Positions 16,101-25,452 of a stretch of 64,000 nucleotides of DNA are shown one piece after another; position 1 is the first letter of the stretch, and each line of letters opens with the position of its first letter. Under the pieces are notes generated by a model. That model was given only the letters and a program-made list of their open reading frames with translations, did no database searches and was not told the origin of the DNA. Location of the stretch: NCBI GenBank assembly GCA_946498245.1, contig CAMMNN010000011.1, positions 1 through 64,000 on the forward strand, in the 5' to 3' direction. This stretch comes from an uncultured Clostridium sp. (GTDB lineage: Bacteria > Bacillota > Clostridia > Lachnospirales > Lachnospiraceae). The position numbers were made by a program, and so were the translations under genes.

Positions 16101-17834
16101 ATGGCAGAGTATTTATCACCAGGGGTATATGTAGAGGAATTTGATTCCGGTGGGAAACCCATGGAAGGAGTGGGAACCAGTACGGCAGGATTTATTGGGG
16201 CTGCGGAAAGGGGCCCGGTAGAGGGGCTGCCGCAGTTGGTAACTAATTTTGCGGATTTTAAACGGATTTACGGGGGATATTTATCGGAAAATGAATTTGG
16301 TTCTTTCCGTTTTTTGCCCTATGCTGTGGAGCATTTTTTCATTAACGGAGGTTCCCGCTGCTACATTTCCAGAGTAGCGCCGGCTGACGCGTCCTGTGCC
16401 GCCAGAGCGGTTCCCGGAGACGGCAATCCCATTTTGGAACTGAGGGCGAAGAACCCGGGATATTGGGGAAACAGCCTTCTGGTCAACCTGTACCCGTCGT
16501 CTAAAGCCAAAACCCAGATTTATCAGGTGCTGTCTACGGCCGATGGCACAGCTTATTCCGTAAAAAACAGCGCAGGTTTTTATCCTGGGGATACGGTTAT
16601 GTTTTCAGACGGGGAAAGGGTGTCCTATAACCGTGTCGTAAAGAGCCAGGACAATATTCTGGCATTTGAAAAAGAGTGGGAAGGAGACGTAACGGATTCC
16701 GGCCTTCTGCCGTCCAAAGTGATCTCTACCTGCGAGATGAATTTGGAAGTGCGGTTTGGGGATCAGCTCGAAACTTACGAAAATGTTTCTTTTAATATCG
16801 GTGTTCCTAATTATATAGAAAAAAAGCTGGCAAAGTCGGAATTAATTACAGCCGCCTATAAAGGAACGGAACCGGAGGAAGCAGTGCCTCCCTTTAAACG
16901 TCTCACTCAGGGAGATGAGGCGGTGCTTTCCGTTTCTCTGGCAGGAGGGAGCAACGGCAGCGTTCTGTCTATGACGGCGGCGGATTTTATCGGCACGGAC
17001 AATGGAGCCGGGAAACGTACGGGAATCCAGGCTTTTTTGGACAACGACGTGGTTTCCATTATGGCAATACCGGGAGTCACGGATCCCAACGTTCAGCTCT
17101 CCCTGACGGCCCATTGCGAGCTGACTGCCAGCCGGTTTGCGGTTTTGGATATTCCCAGAGATGCAAAGAAAGTCGAGGATTTGATTAACCACCGAAATAT
17201 TTTTGACACTACTTATGGCGCTCTCTACCACCCTTGGCTGATGGTGTTTGATCCCCTGGATAAGAAAAATATTGCGGTACCTCCCAGCGGGTCGATTTTG
17301 GGGATTTATGCCAGAAGCGACAACACCAGGGGAGTTCACAAAGCCCCTGCCAATGAGGTGGTCCGCGCCTGCGTCGGGCTGGATGTACAGTTTAACAAAG
17401 GCGAACAGGATATTTTAAACCCCAAAGGAGTCAATCTGATCCGGGCATTTCCGGGACAGGGGATCCGGGTGTGGGGAGCCAGGACGGCCAGCAGCGACGG
17501 GAGCTGGAAGTATATTAATGTCCGCCGTCTGTTTATCTTTATTGAAGAGAGTATTAAGGCCAATACCAACTGGGCTGTTTTTGAGCCCAATGATGAAGTC
17601 CTCTGGGTACGGGTGAAGCGGACCATAGAAGTGTTCCTGACTAATCTGTGGCGTCAGGGCTCTCTGGCAGGAAGTACGCCGGAGGAGGCATTTTTTGTCA
17701 ACATTGGCAGGAATACCATGAGCCAGGACGACATTGACAATGGCCGTCTTATCTGCGTCATTGGCGTAGCGCCGGTGAAGCCGGCTGAATTTGTAATCTT
17801 CCGTATTACGCAGAAAGCGGGAGAAGCCAGATAG
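16101..17834 (+). CDS. contractile tail sheath protein (Afp2/Pvc2-type)
   Basis: A 577-residue sheath subunit that would polymerise around the inner tube and drive injection by contraction. The N-terminus MAEYLSPGVYVEEFDSGG is the classic sheath opening (SPGVYVEE). The C-terminal half carries AFPGQGIRVWGARTASSDG and YINVRRLFIFIEESI, hallmarks of the phage_sheath_1 fold, and the end IGVAPVKPAEFVIFRITQKA matches the handshake-arm region. The start at 16101 follows AGGCGG; an 8-residue upstream extension is unlikely. Only one sheath gene is present, whereas Afp/PVC clusters carry three. A 29-bp gap leads to the tube gene. Confidence 0.95.
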   Translation: MAEYLSPGVYVEEFDSGGKPMEGVGTSTAGFIGAAERGPVEGLPQLVTNFADFKRIYGGYLSENEFGSFRFLPYAVEHFFINGGSRCYISRVAPADASCAARAVPGDGNPILELRAKNPGYWGNSLLVNLYPSSKAKTQIYQVLSTADGTAYSVKNSAGFYPGDTVMFSDGERVSYNRVVKSQDNILAFEKEWEGDVTDSGLLPSKVISTCEMNLEVRFGDQLETYENVSFNIGVPNYIEKKLAKSELITAAYKGTEPEEAVPPFKRLTQGDEAVLSVSLAGGSNGSVLSMTAADFIGTDNGAGKRTGIQAFLDNDVVSIMAIPGVTDPNVQLSLTAHCELTASRFAVLDIPRDAKKVEDLINHRNIFDTTYGALYHPWLMVFDPLDKKNIAVPPSGSILGIYARSDNTRGVHKAPANEVVRACVGLDVQFNKGEQDILNPKGVNLIRAFPGQGIRVWGARTASSDGSWKYINVRRLFIFIEESIKANTNWAVFEPNDEVLWVRVKRTIEVFLTNLWRQGSLAGSTPEEAFFVNIGRNTMSQDDIDNGRLICVIGVAPVKPAEFVIFRITQKAGEAR

Positions 17835-17863
17835 CAATGGTTTAGTTAGAGAGGGGAGAACAT

Positions 17864-18292
17864 ATGGCGACGTATCCGAGAGCGAAATTCCGCTTTAAAG
17901 TAGAGATTGAGGGAGTGGGAGAAGGCGGATTCACAGAAGTCTCCGGCTTCGATGCGACGATAGAACCCATTGAATACAGAGAAGGAAATATGAAGGAGGA
18001 AACTCCGCTGAAGGTGGCCGGCCTTAGAAAATACGGCAACATTACTCTGAAAAAAGGCGTGGTGGACACGAAAGTGATGTACGACTGGCTGGCGTCCGGC
18101 CTGGTAGGAGCCGTAGAGAGAAAGACGGTGACAGTAAGCCTGTTAGATGAGACTCAGGCAGAGGTGGCTTCCTGGAAGGTGATCAATGCATGGCCGACGA
18201 AATATACAGCGCCGGACTTTAACGCTACCTCCAATGAGATTGCTATAGAATCCATAGAGATTGCCCATGAGGGCATGACCAGAGATAAATAA
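17864..18292 (+). CDS. inner tube protein 1 (gp19/Hcp-like)
   Basis: A 142-residue tube subunit of the phage T4 gp19 family. The landmarks are YPRAKFRFKVEIEGVGEGGF, EVSGFDATIEPIEYREGN, LKKGVVDTKVMYDWL and the C-terminal YTAPDFNATSNEIAIESIEI with AHEG near the end. Subunits form hexameric rings that stack into the tube pushed out on contraction. GAGGGGAG precedes the ATG. Its stop shares one base with the start of the next tube-like gene (TAATG), so the two are translationally coupled and probably made in linked amounts. Confidence 0.93.
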   Translation: MATYPRAKFRFKVEIEGVGEGGFTEVSGFDATIEPIEYREGNMKEETPLKVAGLRKYGNITLKKGVVDTKVMYDWLASGLVGAVERKTVTVSLLDETQAEVASWKVINAWPTKYTAPDFNATSNEIAIESIEIAHEGMTRDK

Positions 18293-18720
18293 TGGAGGGT
18301 CAGAAGCGGCGGGATTGGCTGGCCAATAACCGGTTTGTCCTGTGGCTTGGCAGCAGTCAGATGGGTTTTTCAAAGATTCGGAATCTGGTTCAGGAGATGG
18401 AGTATGACAGCATTGCCGAAGGCGGGCGTAACTGGAGTCCCCATCTGTTCCCAAAGCCAAAAGAGAATATGGAAACCCTGATTCTGGAACACGGCGTATG
18501 CCTCAATGACAATGGCGAAGGGATAAAATCCTTTCGTAAGGGAAGCCGGATTCAGGGGGCTGTTATTGCAGTTTACAGCGACAGCGGCGGCATTGGACGG
18601 GTACTGAGCTTTGACAGCGGCATTGTGACAAAGCTTCAGATGACGGATCTGGACGCAGTAAAAAAGGAATTGTTTATCGAAACACTGGAAATTGCCCATA
18701 CAGGGCTTAGATTGGAGTAG
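18292..18720 (+). CDS. inner tube protein 2 (divergent gp19-like, tube initiator candidate)
   Basis: A 142-residue divergent paralog of the preceding tube protein. It shares length and ending (FIETLEIAHTGLRLE versus the IAHEG end), but its N-terminus is NNRFVLWLGSSQMGFSKIRN and the middle is RGSRIQGAVIAVYSDSGGIG. In other CIS the second tube gene (Afp5-type) builds the first ring on the baseplate; that role is inferred. The start overlaps the previous stop by one base. Seven bases separate its stop from the next gene. Confidence 0.85.
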   Translation: MEGQKRRDWLANNRFVLWLGSSQMGFSKIRNLVQEMEYDSIAEGGRNWSPHLFPKPKENMETLILEHGVCLNDNGEGIKSFRKGSRIQGAVIAVYSDSGGIGRVLSFDSGIVTKLQMTDLDAVKKELFIETLEIAHTGLRLE

Positions 18721-18727
18721 ACGTCAT

Positions 18728-19435
18728 ATGGCAGAATGGGTAAAGCCCCATGGGAATGCCGGGACGGCTCCGGAGTTAAAAAAGGCCAGAATTGAAGTGC
18801 TGGGGGAAAATGGAGCAGCAGAGGAAATCATTGTCTGCCTGTTTAATCCCTCTGAGTATTCCATTCGCAGCGGGGCGTCCTATTCCCAGGAAAAGGGCAT
18901 CGGCAAAGACAAGGCGGATTCCCAATACATTCAGGGGGACAGCGTAGTGCTGTCCCTTACGTTATATTTTGACACAACTGACGGAAAAAGTACAGAGGAA
19001 AATAAAGGCCAGACTTCCGTAACAGTCTATATGGAAAAGCTGGAAAAACTGCTGAAAATTGACGGAAGGCAGCACAGGCCGCCAAAGATTCGGTTTGTTT
19101 GGGGAAGCCTTCAGTTTCAGGGCTTTCTTCTGAGCCTGAGCCAGAAGTACACGTTATTTTCCGTAGAGGGGAAGCCCCTTAGGGTGAAAGCGGATCTGGA
19201 AATCCGGGAAGCGCCGGAAAACCGCTCCTCCCGTTTTTCTCCGCCGGAATCTCCGGATCGGACGAAATACAGGACGGTGATCCAGGGAATGTCGCTGTGG
19301 CGGCTGGCTTATGAAGAATACGGGGATCCGGAAAAGTGGACTGTGATTGCTGAGGCCAACAATCTGGCCAGCCCTTTGGACATTGCTCCGGGGAACGAGC
19401 TGATTGTACCGGCCCTTGACAGGAAAATGAGGTAA
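18728..19435 (+). CDS. LysM-containing baseplate adaptor (Afp7/gp53-like)
   Basis: A 235-residue protein. The N-terminal 150 residues match the CIS tube-binding domain found with LysM: ARIEVLGENG, CLFNPSEYSI and LTLYFDTTDG. The C-terminus is a LysM module: TVIQGMSLWRLAYEEYGDPE and IAEANNLASPLDIAPGNELI. In Afp-type systems this protein joins the tube to the spike hub. The start at 18728 follows GGAG by about 10 nt; the longer frame would overlap the previous gene by 29 bp. Four bases separate it from the GTG-started hub gene. Confidence 0.88.
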   Translation: MAEWVKPHGNAGTAPELKKARIEVLGENGAAEEIIVCLFNPSEYSIRSGASYSQEKGIGKDKADSQYIQGDSVVLSLTLYFDTTDGKSTEENKGQTSVTVYMEKLEKLLKIDGRQHRPPKIRFVWGSLQFQGFLLSLSQKYTLFSVEGKPLRVKADLEIREAPENRSSRFSPPESPDRTKYRTVIQGMSLWRLAYEEYGDPEKWTVIAEANNLASPLDIAPGNELIVPALDRKMR

Positions 19436-19439
19436 AAAA

Positions 19440-20492
19440 GTGGAAAATTACCAATCTCTGAAAAACAAATACGGCGGCTTTGAAGCGCCGGCTTTCTGGA
19501 TTACGGCAGGGACAGAAAAATTGGAAGAGTATCCGGTGTTATTTTGCCGCATGGAGATCTGCCTGGATCCTGCTGAGGGGAGCCGGGGAGAAGTGGAACT
19601 GGCCGGGGGCTATGACAGGACTTCCAGGGCTATTTTTCCGAAACTGAGAAAAGCGGTAAGTCCCGGAACGAAAATTACCGTCAGCCTGGGCTACAAAAGC
19701 AGCGGAGTCCAGGTATTTTCCGGCTTTATAGAACGGGTCAGGGCCGGAGTCAACGGGGAGAAAGGGTTTTATTTGGTACTGGAAATAAAAGACGCCATAG
19801 AGTTAATGAAGCGGAGCAGCCATCAGCGGGTTTATACCGTAAGGAGCTACGAGGAAGCCTTTGAGGAAGTGGTAAAGCCCTATTCCGGATACTGCAGTGC
19901 GGCGGTAAAGAAGGGAGAGACGGCAGGCAGGGAGAAGTTTTCGCTTTACCAGTATGGATCGGATTATGATTTTATAAAAAATATTTTAGAAAAGGACGGA
20001 ACACGGGGACTGGAATTTTGTCTGGATCAGAAGGAAGCTTATTTTGGGCCGCCGAAAGAGGGGCCTGTGATTTTGGAAGCGGCTCCCGATGAAGGGATTT
20101 TGGAGATGGAGCTGTATGAGGCCTATGTCAACGCTTCTATCAGGACAGTAGGCCTGACAAACGAGGGGACAATGGCAGAGGCTATAGAAACAGTCAGGGG
20201 CCGGAATACGGCTGCCGGCAGTTTCATGTGGGAGGAAACGTTTGCAGAGGGAGCAGTCAGCCAGAATGAAGCGGCAAAGGCGGCGGAGGCCCGTATGAAA
20301 AAGCGAGCAGGAGAGCAGCGGGGCGGTCGGATCCTTATGACAGGGATTCCGGAAGCAAAACCGGGGACGTGTATTTCCATTTACGATATGGATCCGAATC
20401 TGGACCAGGTTTATGAGATTATCTCTGTCTGCCACCGCCTGGACGAAAAGGGATTTACTACAGAACTAACTGTGCGGGGAAAGGGGATATAA
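19440..20492 (+). CDS. gp27-like hub protein (phage late control gene D / VgrG N-terminal-like)
   Basis: A 350-residue hub protein resembling the N-terminal gp27-like part of VgrG and gpD. Its features are ITVSLGYKSSGVQVFSGFIE, VLEIKDAIELMKRSSHQRVY, YQYGSDYDFIKNILEKDGTR, and a final strand region GTCISIYDMDPNLDQVYEII. It probably forms the trimeric base on which the spike sits. The start is GTG with only a weak TGAGG ahead, suggesting coupling to the LysM gene. In Afp8-type systems the hub and spike are fused in one chain; here the spike is encoded separately by the next gene, 2 bp away. Confidence 0.85.
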   Translation: MENYQSLKNKYGGFEAPAFWITAGTEKLEEYPVLFCRMEICLDPAEGSRGEVELAGGYDRTSRAIFPKLRKAVSPGTKITVSLGYKSSGVQVFSGFIERVRAGVNGEKGFYLVLEIKDAIELMKRSSHQRVYTVRSYEEAFEEVVKPYSGYCSAAVKKGETAGREKFSLYQYGSDYDFIKNILEKDGTRGLEFCLDQKEAYFGPPKEGPVILEAAPDEGILEMELYEAYVNASIRTVGLTNEGTMAEAIETVRGRNTAAGSFMWEETFAEGAVSQNEAAKAAEARMKKRAGEQRGGRILMTGIPEAKPGTCISIYDMDPNLDQVYEIISVCHRLDEKGFTTELTVRGKGI

Positions 20493-20494
20493 AT

Positions 20495-21235
20495 ATGAAA
20501 GGAGAACAGGCCGGACTGTTAGTGGGAACGGTGACGGAAAACTGGAATGCCGACGCTCCGGGACAGATTAAAGTGGAATATGCGGCAGCAGAAGGAGGAA
20601 AGAAGGAAACCACCTGGATCTATACTGCAGTTCCCTATGGCGGCGACGGGTATGGGATCCAGTTTCTTCCGGAAATCGGAGAACAGGTGGTAATCGGCTT
20701 TCTATTTGGAAACAGAAGCTGGCCTGTGGCCCTGGGGAGTATCCGCGTAGGCTCCAAAGCCCTTCCGGAGAACGGCTCCCATGAGAAAAATCAGAGGAAA
20801 ACCATTATGACCAAAGGCGGCTGCAGGATAGAAATTTTTGAGGAACAGGGGAAAGAAAAAATTGTGATCCGGGATCCTAAAAACGAAAACAGTATGGTAA
20901 TGGACTCGGAGAGAGGCGAAATTGCCCTTAATGCAAAGACCAGAATCAGCCTGGGAATTGACGGCGTCGAAAAGTGGACGCTGGAGAAGGATAAGCTGGC
21001 GGTGGAAATAAAAGAGGCGGAGATAAAAGGAGATTCTATTTCGCAGAAAGGAATGGCCGTTACCCTGGATACAGGAAAGGGAGCTGCCCTGAACCTGAAT
21101 AGGGGACAGGCGGAATTAAAGAGCCAGCAATTAAAAATAGAAGGGACGGCTTTGGAAGCCAAGGGAAAAACCAGCCTGAAGCTAGAATGTGGAGGTATTG
21201 CTCAGATAAAAGGCGCAATGGTGCAGTTAAACTAA
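20495..21235 (+). CDS. central spike protein (gp5/VgrG C-terminal-like, phage baseplate protein V)
   Basis: A 246-residue spike protein. An N-terminal OB-fold (LVGTVTENWNADAPGQIKVE, GIQFLPEIGEQVVIGFLFG) is followed by repetitive beta-helix-like sequence from about residue 110, rich in alternating hydrophobic/charged residues such as KEAEIKGDSISQKGMAV and AQIKGAMVQL. This matches the needle of gp5/VgrG without a lysozyme domain. It would be capped by a PAAR-type tip, here probably the DUF4280-like protein at 29239. It starts 2 bp after the hub gene. Confidence 0.88.
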   Translation: MKGEQAGLLVGTVTENWNADAPGQIKVEYAAAEGGKKETTWIYTAVPYGGDGYGIQFLPEIGEQVVIGFLFGNRSWPVALGSIRVGSKALPENGSHEKNQRKTIMTKGGCRIEIFEEQGKEKIVIRDPKNENSMVMDSERGEIALNAKTRISLGIDGVEKWTLEKDKLAVEIKEAEIKGDSISQKGMAVTLDTGKGAALNLNRGQAELKSQQLKIEGTALEAKGKTSLKLECGGIAQIKGAMVQLN

Positions 21236-21257
21236 GGATTGGGAAAGGCGGGAATTT

Positions 21258-21674
21258 ATGTCGGAGAGAAGGAGCTTTTTAGGAAAAGGACTTAGCTTTC
21301 CCCTGGAAATCCAAAGGCAGCAGGGCCATTTTCAGACTGTGGAGGGAGAAGAGCGAATCCGTCAGGCAATCGGCATTATTTTGGGAACCCGTCAGGGAGA
21401 ACGGGTTATGAGGCCGGATTTTGGCTGCGGAATTTACGACTGCCTGTTTGAGATACCGGATTACGAGGTATGCTGCCGCATGAAAAAAGCGGTAGTGGAC
21501 GCTATTGTGAGATGGGAGCCCAGAATACGGGGGCTGGAGGCAGAAGTAACTCCCGATGAAAAAGAACCTGGGCTGGTGTGGATAGAGATTCGCTACCAGG
21601 TCCGGGCCACAAACAATCCCTATAACCTGGTTTACCCTTTTTATATGGAAGAAGGATTTCGGGAAGTGCTGTAG
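21258..21674 (+). CDS. baseplate wedge protein gp25-like (Afp9-type)
   Basis: A 138-residue protein of the GPW_gp25 family, which nucleates sheath polymerisation at the baseplate. Diagnostic stretches are IRQAIGIILGTRQGERVMRP, DFGCGIYDCLFEIPD and the final VRATNNPYNLVYPFYMEEG. The EPR-like core usual in the family is represented by RQGERVMRPDFG. GGCGGG lies ahead of the ATG. It is followed 17 bp later by the first baseplate-J-like gene. Confidence 0.93.
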   Translation: MSERRSFLGKGLSFPLEIQRQQGHFQTVEGEERIRQAIGIILGTRQGERVMRPDFGCGIYDCLFEIPDYEVCCRMKKAVVDAIVRWEPRIRGLEAEVTPDEKEPGLVWIEIRYQVRATNNPYNLVYPFYMEEGFREVL

Positions 21675-21691
21675 GAAAAGAGGTTTGAGCC

Positions 21692-22516
21692 ATGGGAAGA
21701 GAGGAGCCGTTTTTTGACAGAAGAACACAGGGGGATTTGGAGGAGGAAATGAGCGCCTTGGCCCGGGCTTTCCTTCCTCAGTGGAGAATGGAAGAGGAAA
21801 CCGGGAGAGAGGTATCTGTCTTTGGCGGTGACATAGGGAGAGGGCTGGAAAAGCTGTATCAAAAATTGTTTTTTTGGATTCAGGAGGATTTGGAAAAGTC
21901 TTTCAGCCGGAACCGGGAGGCTTTTTTTCAGATGACAGATACAGAGGAAGATGGAGATTTTAGAATTGTGACGGAGCAGGATTATGAAAGGCTGGCGCAA
22001 AAAATTCTTCCGGATCTCTCCCGGGCAGTCTGTTTTGGAGGAATCGATGGCAATGGAGAAGCCCGGGCCGGGGCGGTAACCCTGGCTATTCAGGCCGGGG
22101 AAGGATTTGAAAGAGCCAGGGAAACCATTTTATCCCGGCTGAAGGAAAAAGGCGCAGGGCTTTTGCAGGAGCAAAGACAGGTGTTTGTTGTGGCTCCCCG
22201 AATGATTTTGGTGTCGGTAAAGGCTCATTTGCTGGTAAAGGGAGATCCGGAAGCAGCGAAAAAGGGCGCCAAAGAGGCGCTGGCCTGGTATTTGGACAAC
22301 AGCCGTTGGGAGATGGGGCAAATTCCGGGATATGCCGGGATTCAAAGCCTGCTGTGGGGACAGCCGGGGATTGTGTATGTGGAAAAACTGCAGATTATTT
22401 TAGAAGAGGAAGGCAGAGGGATTCTTTTGGGCCAGGAGCTAAAAACGCTGGAAAAGCTTCCCTGGAAACTGCCGGTAAGCGGAACGCATCAGATTACGGC
22501 TGAGGCGGAGAACTGA
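21692..22516 (+). CDS. baseplate J-like protein, short form (Afp11 candidate)
   Basis: A 274-residue protein in the place usually held by Afp11. The N-terminal 90 residues are helical and hydrophobic (GRGLEKLYQKLFFWIQEDLE). The rest resembles the C-terminal half of baseplate J/gp6: RMILVSVKAHLLVKGDPEAA, AKEALAWYLDN and GQIPGYAGIQSLLWGQPGIV. It lacks the N-terminal part of longer J proteins. It probably forms a wedge with the 607-residue protein encoded next. AGAGG lies 8 nt before the ATG. Confidence 0.7.
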   Translation: MGREEPFFDRRTQGDLEEEMSALARAFLPQWRMEEETGREVSVFGGDIGRGLEKLYQKLFFWIQEDLEKSFSRNREAFFQMTDTEEDGDFRIVTEQDYERLAQKILPDLSRAVCFGGIDGNGEARAGAVTLAIQAGEGFERARETILSRLKEKGAGLLQEQRQVFVVAPRMILVSVKAHLLVKGDPEAAKKGAKEALAWYLDNSRWEMGQIPGYAGIQSLLWGQPGIVYVEKLQIILEEEGRGILLGQELKTLEKLPWKLPVSGTHQITAEAEN

Positions 22517-22537
22517 GAAATATAGGAAGAAGGGCAC

Positions 22538-24361
22538 ATGGATCAGGAGAGAACCTTAATCCGCTGGGAGGAGCTGCGGGAACGGCTTCTGGCGGAAGCA
22601 AAAGAGATTTGTCCGTCCTGGACCGATTACAACAGTACGGATACAGGGGTGGTGCTTGCGGAGCTGTTTGCATGGCTGGGACAGATCCAGATGTTTGAAG
22701 GGCGGCAGATTACAAAAGAGCATGAAATGCAGTACCTGCGCCTGATGGGAATCAGAGGGCTTACCAGGCGGCCCGCCTCTGTGTGGCTGACGGCGGATAC
22801 AGAGGGAAGCGTAAGGATACCGGCGGGGTTTCAGGTGCGGGCCGGTGAAGTGTGTTTTGAAACAGAAGAAGAGTATACAGTGACAGAGCATATTTTTAAA
22901 ACCCTGCGGTTTCCGGCCAGAGGGGGAGATCAGGCTTTAGAAGGAAACTGGATAGAGGAAGGCAGAGGGATCCGGATCCGGCCTTTTGGAGAAGAACCAA
23001 GGCCTGGGGCAGTCTTTGTTATGGAATTAAAGAATCCTCTTCCCTTGGGGAGGCGGCAGCTTCTGTATCTGGAAACAGGCCGCAGGCCCTGGGGAATAGA
23101 GGGGGATTTCGGGCAGGAAGGATTTTACCCACTGGCTGAAATGGAGATGGAATACCGGACGGAAAAGGGGTGGCAAAAGGTCAGAAAAGGAAAAGACGGA
23201 ACCTGGAGTCTCCTTTGGGACGGGGCCATGGAATTTTGGCTGGAAGAGCCTATGAGCCGGGAGAAACCGGCTCTCCGTCTGGTTTTAGGCAGGTACGATT
23301 ATCTGGAACCGCCCTGCATCTTGCGCCTTAGTCTGGCAATGTTTCCGGCCAGACAGGCAGAAACCCTGAATCAAAAATGGGAAATGACAGGAAACGGGCT
23401 GCCGGATCAGACATTCGACCTGGGCGAAGAAGGGCTGATAACAGAATCCGGAGGAAAGAACCCTTTGCGGGTATGGGTTCAAAATCCTCTGAATCAGGCG
23501 GAAATGGAGGAGTGGAATCAGGCGGAATATTTTTATTTTGCATCTCCGGACTCAAAAATATTTCAGATAGAAAAGGGCGTTCTGAAATTCGGAAATGGTT
23601 TTTGGGGAATGGCCCCGGAAGGAAAGATTCTGGCAGAAGGGGGAGCTAAAACTTTAGGAAGTTTGGGAAATGTCCAGGCCGGAAGTATCCGGCAGACAGC
23701 GGAACTCCCCGAGGGATTAAAAGCCGTTTTTAACGAAAAAGCGGCTTTTGGAGGAATGGAGGAGGAAAGTTTACGGGAAGCAGTCAGACGAAAACAAGAG
23801 GAAAGACGCCAAAAGAAGAGGGCCGTTACCTTTCAGGATTATGAGGAAATGGCAAAATCCATTCCCGGCATTGACATAGACGCCGCCCGGGCTTTTGCCG
23901 ATCCCAAAAGGCCGGGAACAGTGGTTTTGGTAGTAAAGCCTAAAACCAGGGAGGGCCGTGGGCGGTTAAATGAGGCCATTAAGATCAATTTGAAACGGTA
24001 TTTTGAAAGAAAGCGCCTTTTGGGAACACAGATGGTGTTTTCCTCTCCTGTTTACGCCGAAGTTCATGTCTTTTGCAGGGCCATAGTAAAGGCAGGCTGG
24101 CGTCAGGGCCGGGAATTGATCCGGGAAGCTATCCGGCATTGGATAGAAGAAAAAAAGATTGGGGAGCCGGCTCTTTTAGGGGAGCTGGCAGGCGTTTTGG
24201 GGGCTCTGGAATGCCTGGAAGAAATCGAGTCTCTGTATCTGGACGGCAGGCCGGGAAGCAGAAACGAAAGGGGCGATTTTATGGTAGCAGGGAATGTTCA
24301 GATATATCCCGGACAGATAGAAGTGACTGCCGCTGCAGGCCGGGGAAGGGATAGGACATGA
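22538..24361 (+). CDS. baseplate J/gp6-like wedge protein (Afp12-type)
   Basis: A 607-residue protein. The start resembles gp6/J wedge proteins: CPSWTDYNSTDTGVVLAELF with WLGQIQMFEGRQITKEHEM. The middle part, LKFGNGFWGMAPEGKILAEG, matches the FGDGxxGxxPxxG signature of baseplate J. The end (EVHVFCRAIVKAG, ECLEEIESLYLDG) is the usual J C-terminus. It probably forms the main wedge ring of the baseplate. It overlaps the following gpI-like gene by 4 bp (ATGA), so they are translationally coupled. Confidence 0.9.
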   Translation: MDQERTLIRWEELRERLLAEAKEICPSWTDYNSTDTGVVLAELFAWLGQIQMFEGRQITKEHEMQYLRLMGIRGLTRRPASVWLTADTEGSVRIPAGFQVRAGEVCFETEEEYTVTEHIFKTLRFPARGGDQALEGNWIEEGRGIRIRPFGEEPRPGAVFVMELKNPLPLGRRQLLYLETGRRPWGIEGDFGQEGFYPLAEMEMEYRTEKGWQKVRKGKDGTWSLLWDGAMEFWLEEPMSREKPALRLVLGRYDYLEPPCILRLSLAMFPARQAETLNQKWEMTGNGLPDQTFDLGEEGLITESGGKNPLRVWVQNPLNQAEMEEWNQAEYFYFASPDSKIFQIEKGVLKFGNGFWGMAPEGKILAEGGAKTLGSLGNVQAGSIRQTAELPEGLKAVFNEKAAFGGMEEESLREAVRRKQEERRQKKRAVTFQDYEEMAKSIPGIDIDAARAFADPKRPGTVVLVVKPKTREGRGRLNEAIKINLKRYFERKRLLGTQMVFSSPVYAEVHVFCRAIVKAGWRQGRELIREAIRHWIEEKKIGEPALLGELAGVLGALECLEEIESLYLDGRPGSRNERGDFMVAGNVQIYPGQIEVTAAAGRGRDRT

Positions 24362-25452
24362 GCTATTTCGTATGGAATAAGGAACTGGATTTTCTCAGGG
24401 GATACAGTGATAATACCGTTTACTTTCAGGGAAGCCTGAGGCTTAAAAATCCCTTTGAAGGGGGAGAAGGAATCTATGTGTCCAGGATCATGGACGTCGG
24501 AGAGGGACGGATTCTGTGGCGCAGGCTGGAGGCGGACTTTGAAATCCGGGAAAATCAGCAGATTTGGATTACGATTTACTCAGCAGATGAGAGCCCCTCT
24601 TTGGAGGAAGCAAGAAAACGGTTTGAAGAAAGGGGAATGGCGGGCCTTTTGGCTTTTTTCCGGCCCTTTGCCTGTGTGGAAGGGGAACTGGAACGCTGTA
24701 TGCCGCTGTATGAAGCCAAAGGCCGCTGCCTGTGGTTTTCTGCGGCCCTGAGAGGGCTGGGCGGCGGCCCCGGGCTTTCTTCTCTCGCCTTTTATTTTGG
24801 AGGCAGATCATGGACTCAGTATCTTCCGGAACTTTATCAGAACCTTCCGGGAGCTGTGCTGGAACGATATTTGGAGATTTTTCAGGGGATTTATGAGGAA
24901 ACAGAGAGAAAAATCAGAGAGGCCCCGGCCCTTCTGACCATAGAAAAGACGGATCGGATTTACCTGGAATGGCTGGCAGACTGGATGGGAATCCAGGAAG
25001 TTTCAGCTTGGAAAACGGAAAATCTCAGGCGGTATTTGCCGGAGGCAGCGGAAATCTCCTTGCTTTTGGGAACCAGGGAAGGGCTGAAACGCCTGACAGA
25101 ATTGTACTTAGGCGAGGACGTCTATATTGAAGAATCCTGGGAGGAGCCCCGGGTGACGGTAGCCGTAAGGGCGGAGGCGGTGCCGGACTCCAAAGCCCAT
25201 CAGGCCCTTTTGCAAATTGTAAAAAGGGGCTGTCCGGCTGGGGTGAGGGCGGAGATTGTACTCCTTCACCCGTATACGTTTTTGGGGAAAACAAGCTATT
25301 TGGGGATCAATACCGTTTTAACGCCCTGCAGGGAAGGGATTCTGGATCAGAACGCTTTTATTCCAGCAGCCACAGTAGGCAGCAGAAAAGAGGAGGAAAA
25401 GAGAGATGGAGAAAATTCACTGGACGCCTTTTATCAGGAACCGGTATTTTAA
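24358..25452 (+). CDS. phage tail protein I-like baseplate component
   Basis: A 364-residue protein. Residues 150-270 match the tail-protein-I domain: YLPELYQNLPGAVLERYLEI, YLEWLADWMGI and the RGT-like LLLGTREGLKRLTELYLG. Residues 1-140 form an additional beta-rich domain. In P2-like phages gpI belongs to the baseplate wedge. The last 47 bp overlap the following gene in another frame, and the C-terminal tail EEEKRDGENSLDAFYQEPVF is charged and probably flexible. It starts by a 4-bp ATGA overlap with the J gene. Confidence 0.85.
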   Translation: MSYFVWNKELDFLRGYSDNTVYFQGSLRLKNPFEGGEGIYVSRIMDVGEGRILWRRLEADFEIRENQQIWITIYSADESPSLEEARKRFEERGMAGLLAFFRPFACVEGELERCMPLYEAKGRCLWFSAALRGLGGGPGLSSLAFYFGGRSWTQYLPELYQNLPGAVLERYLEIFQGIYEETERKIREAPALLTIEKTDRIYLEWLADWMGIQEVSAWKTENLRRYLPEAAEISLLLGTREGLKRLTELYLGEDVYIEESWEEPRVTVAVRAEAVPDSKAHQALLQIVKRGCPAGVRAEIVLLHPYTFLGKTSYLGINTVLTPCREGILDQNAFIPAATVGSRKEEEKRDGENSLDAFYQEPVF

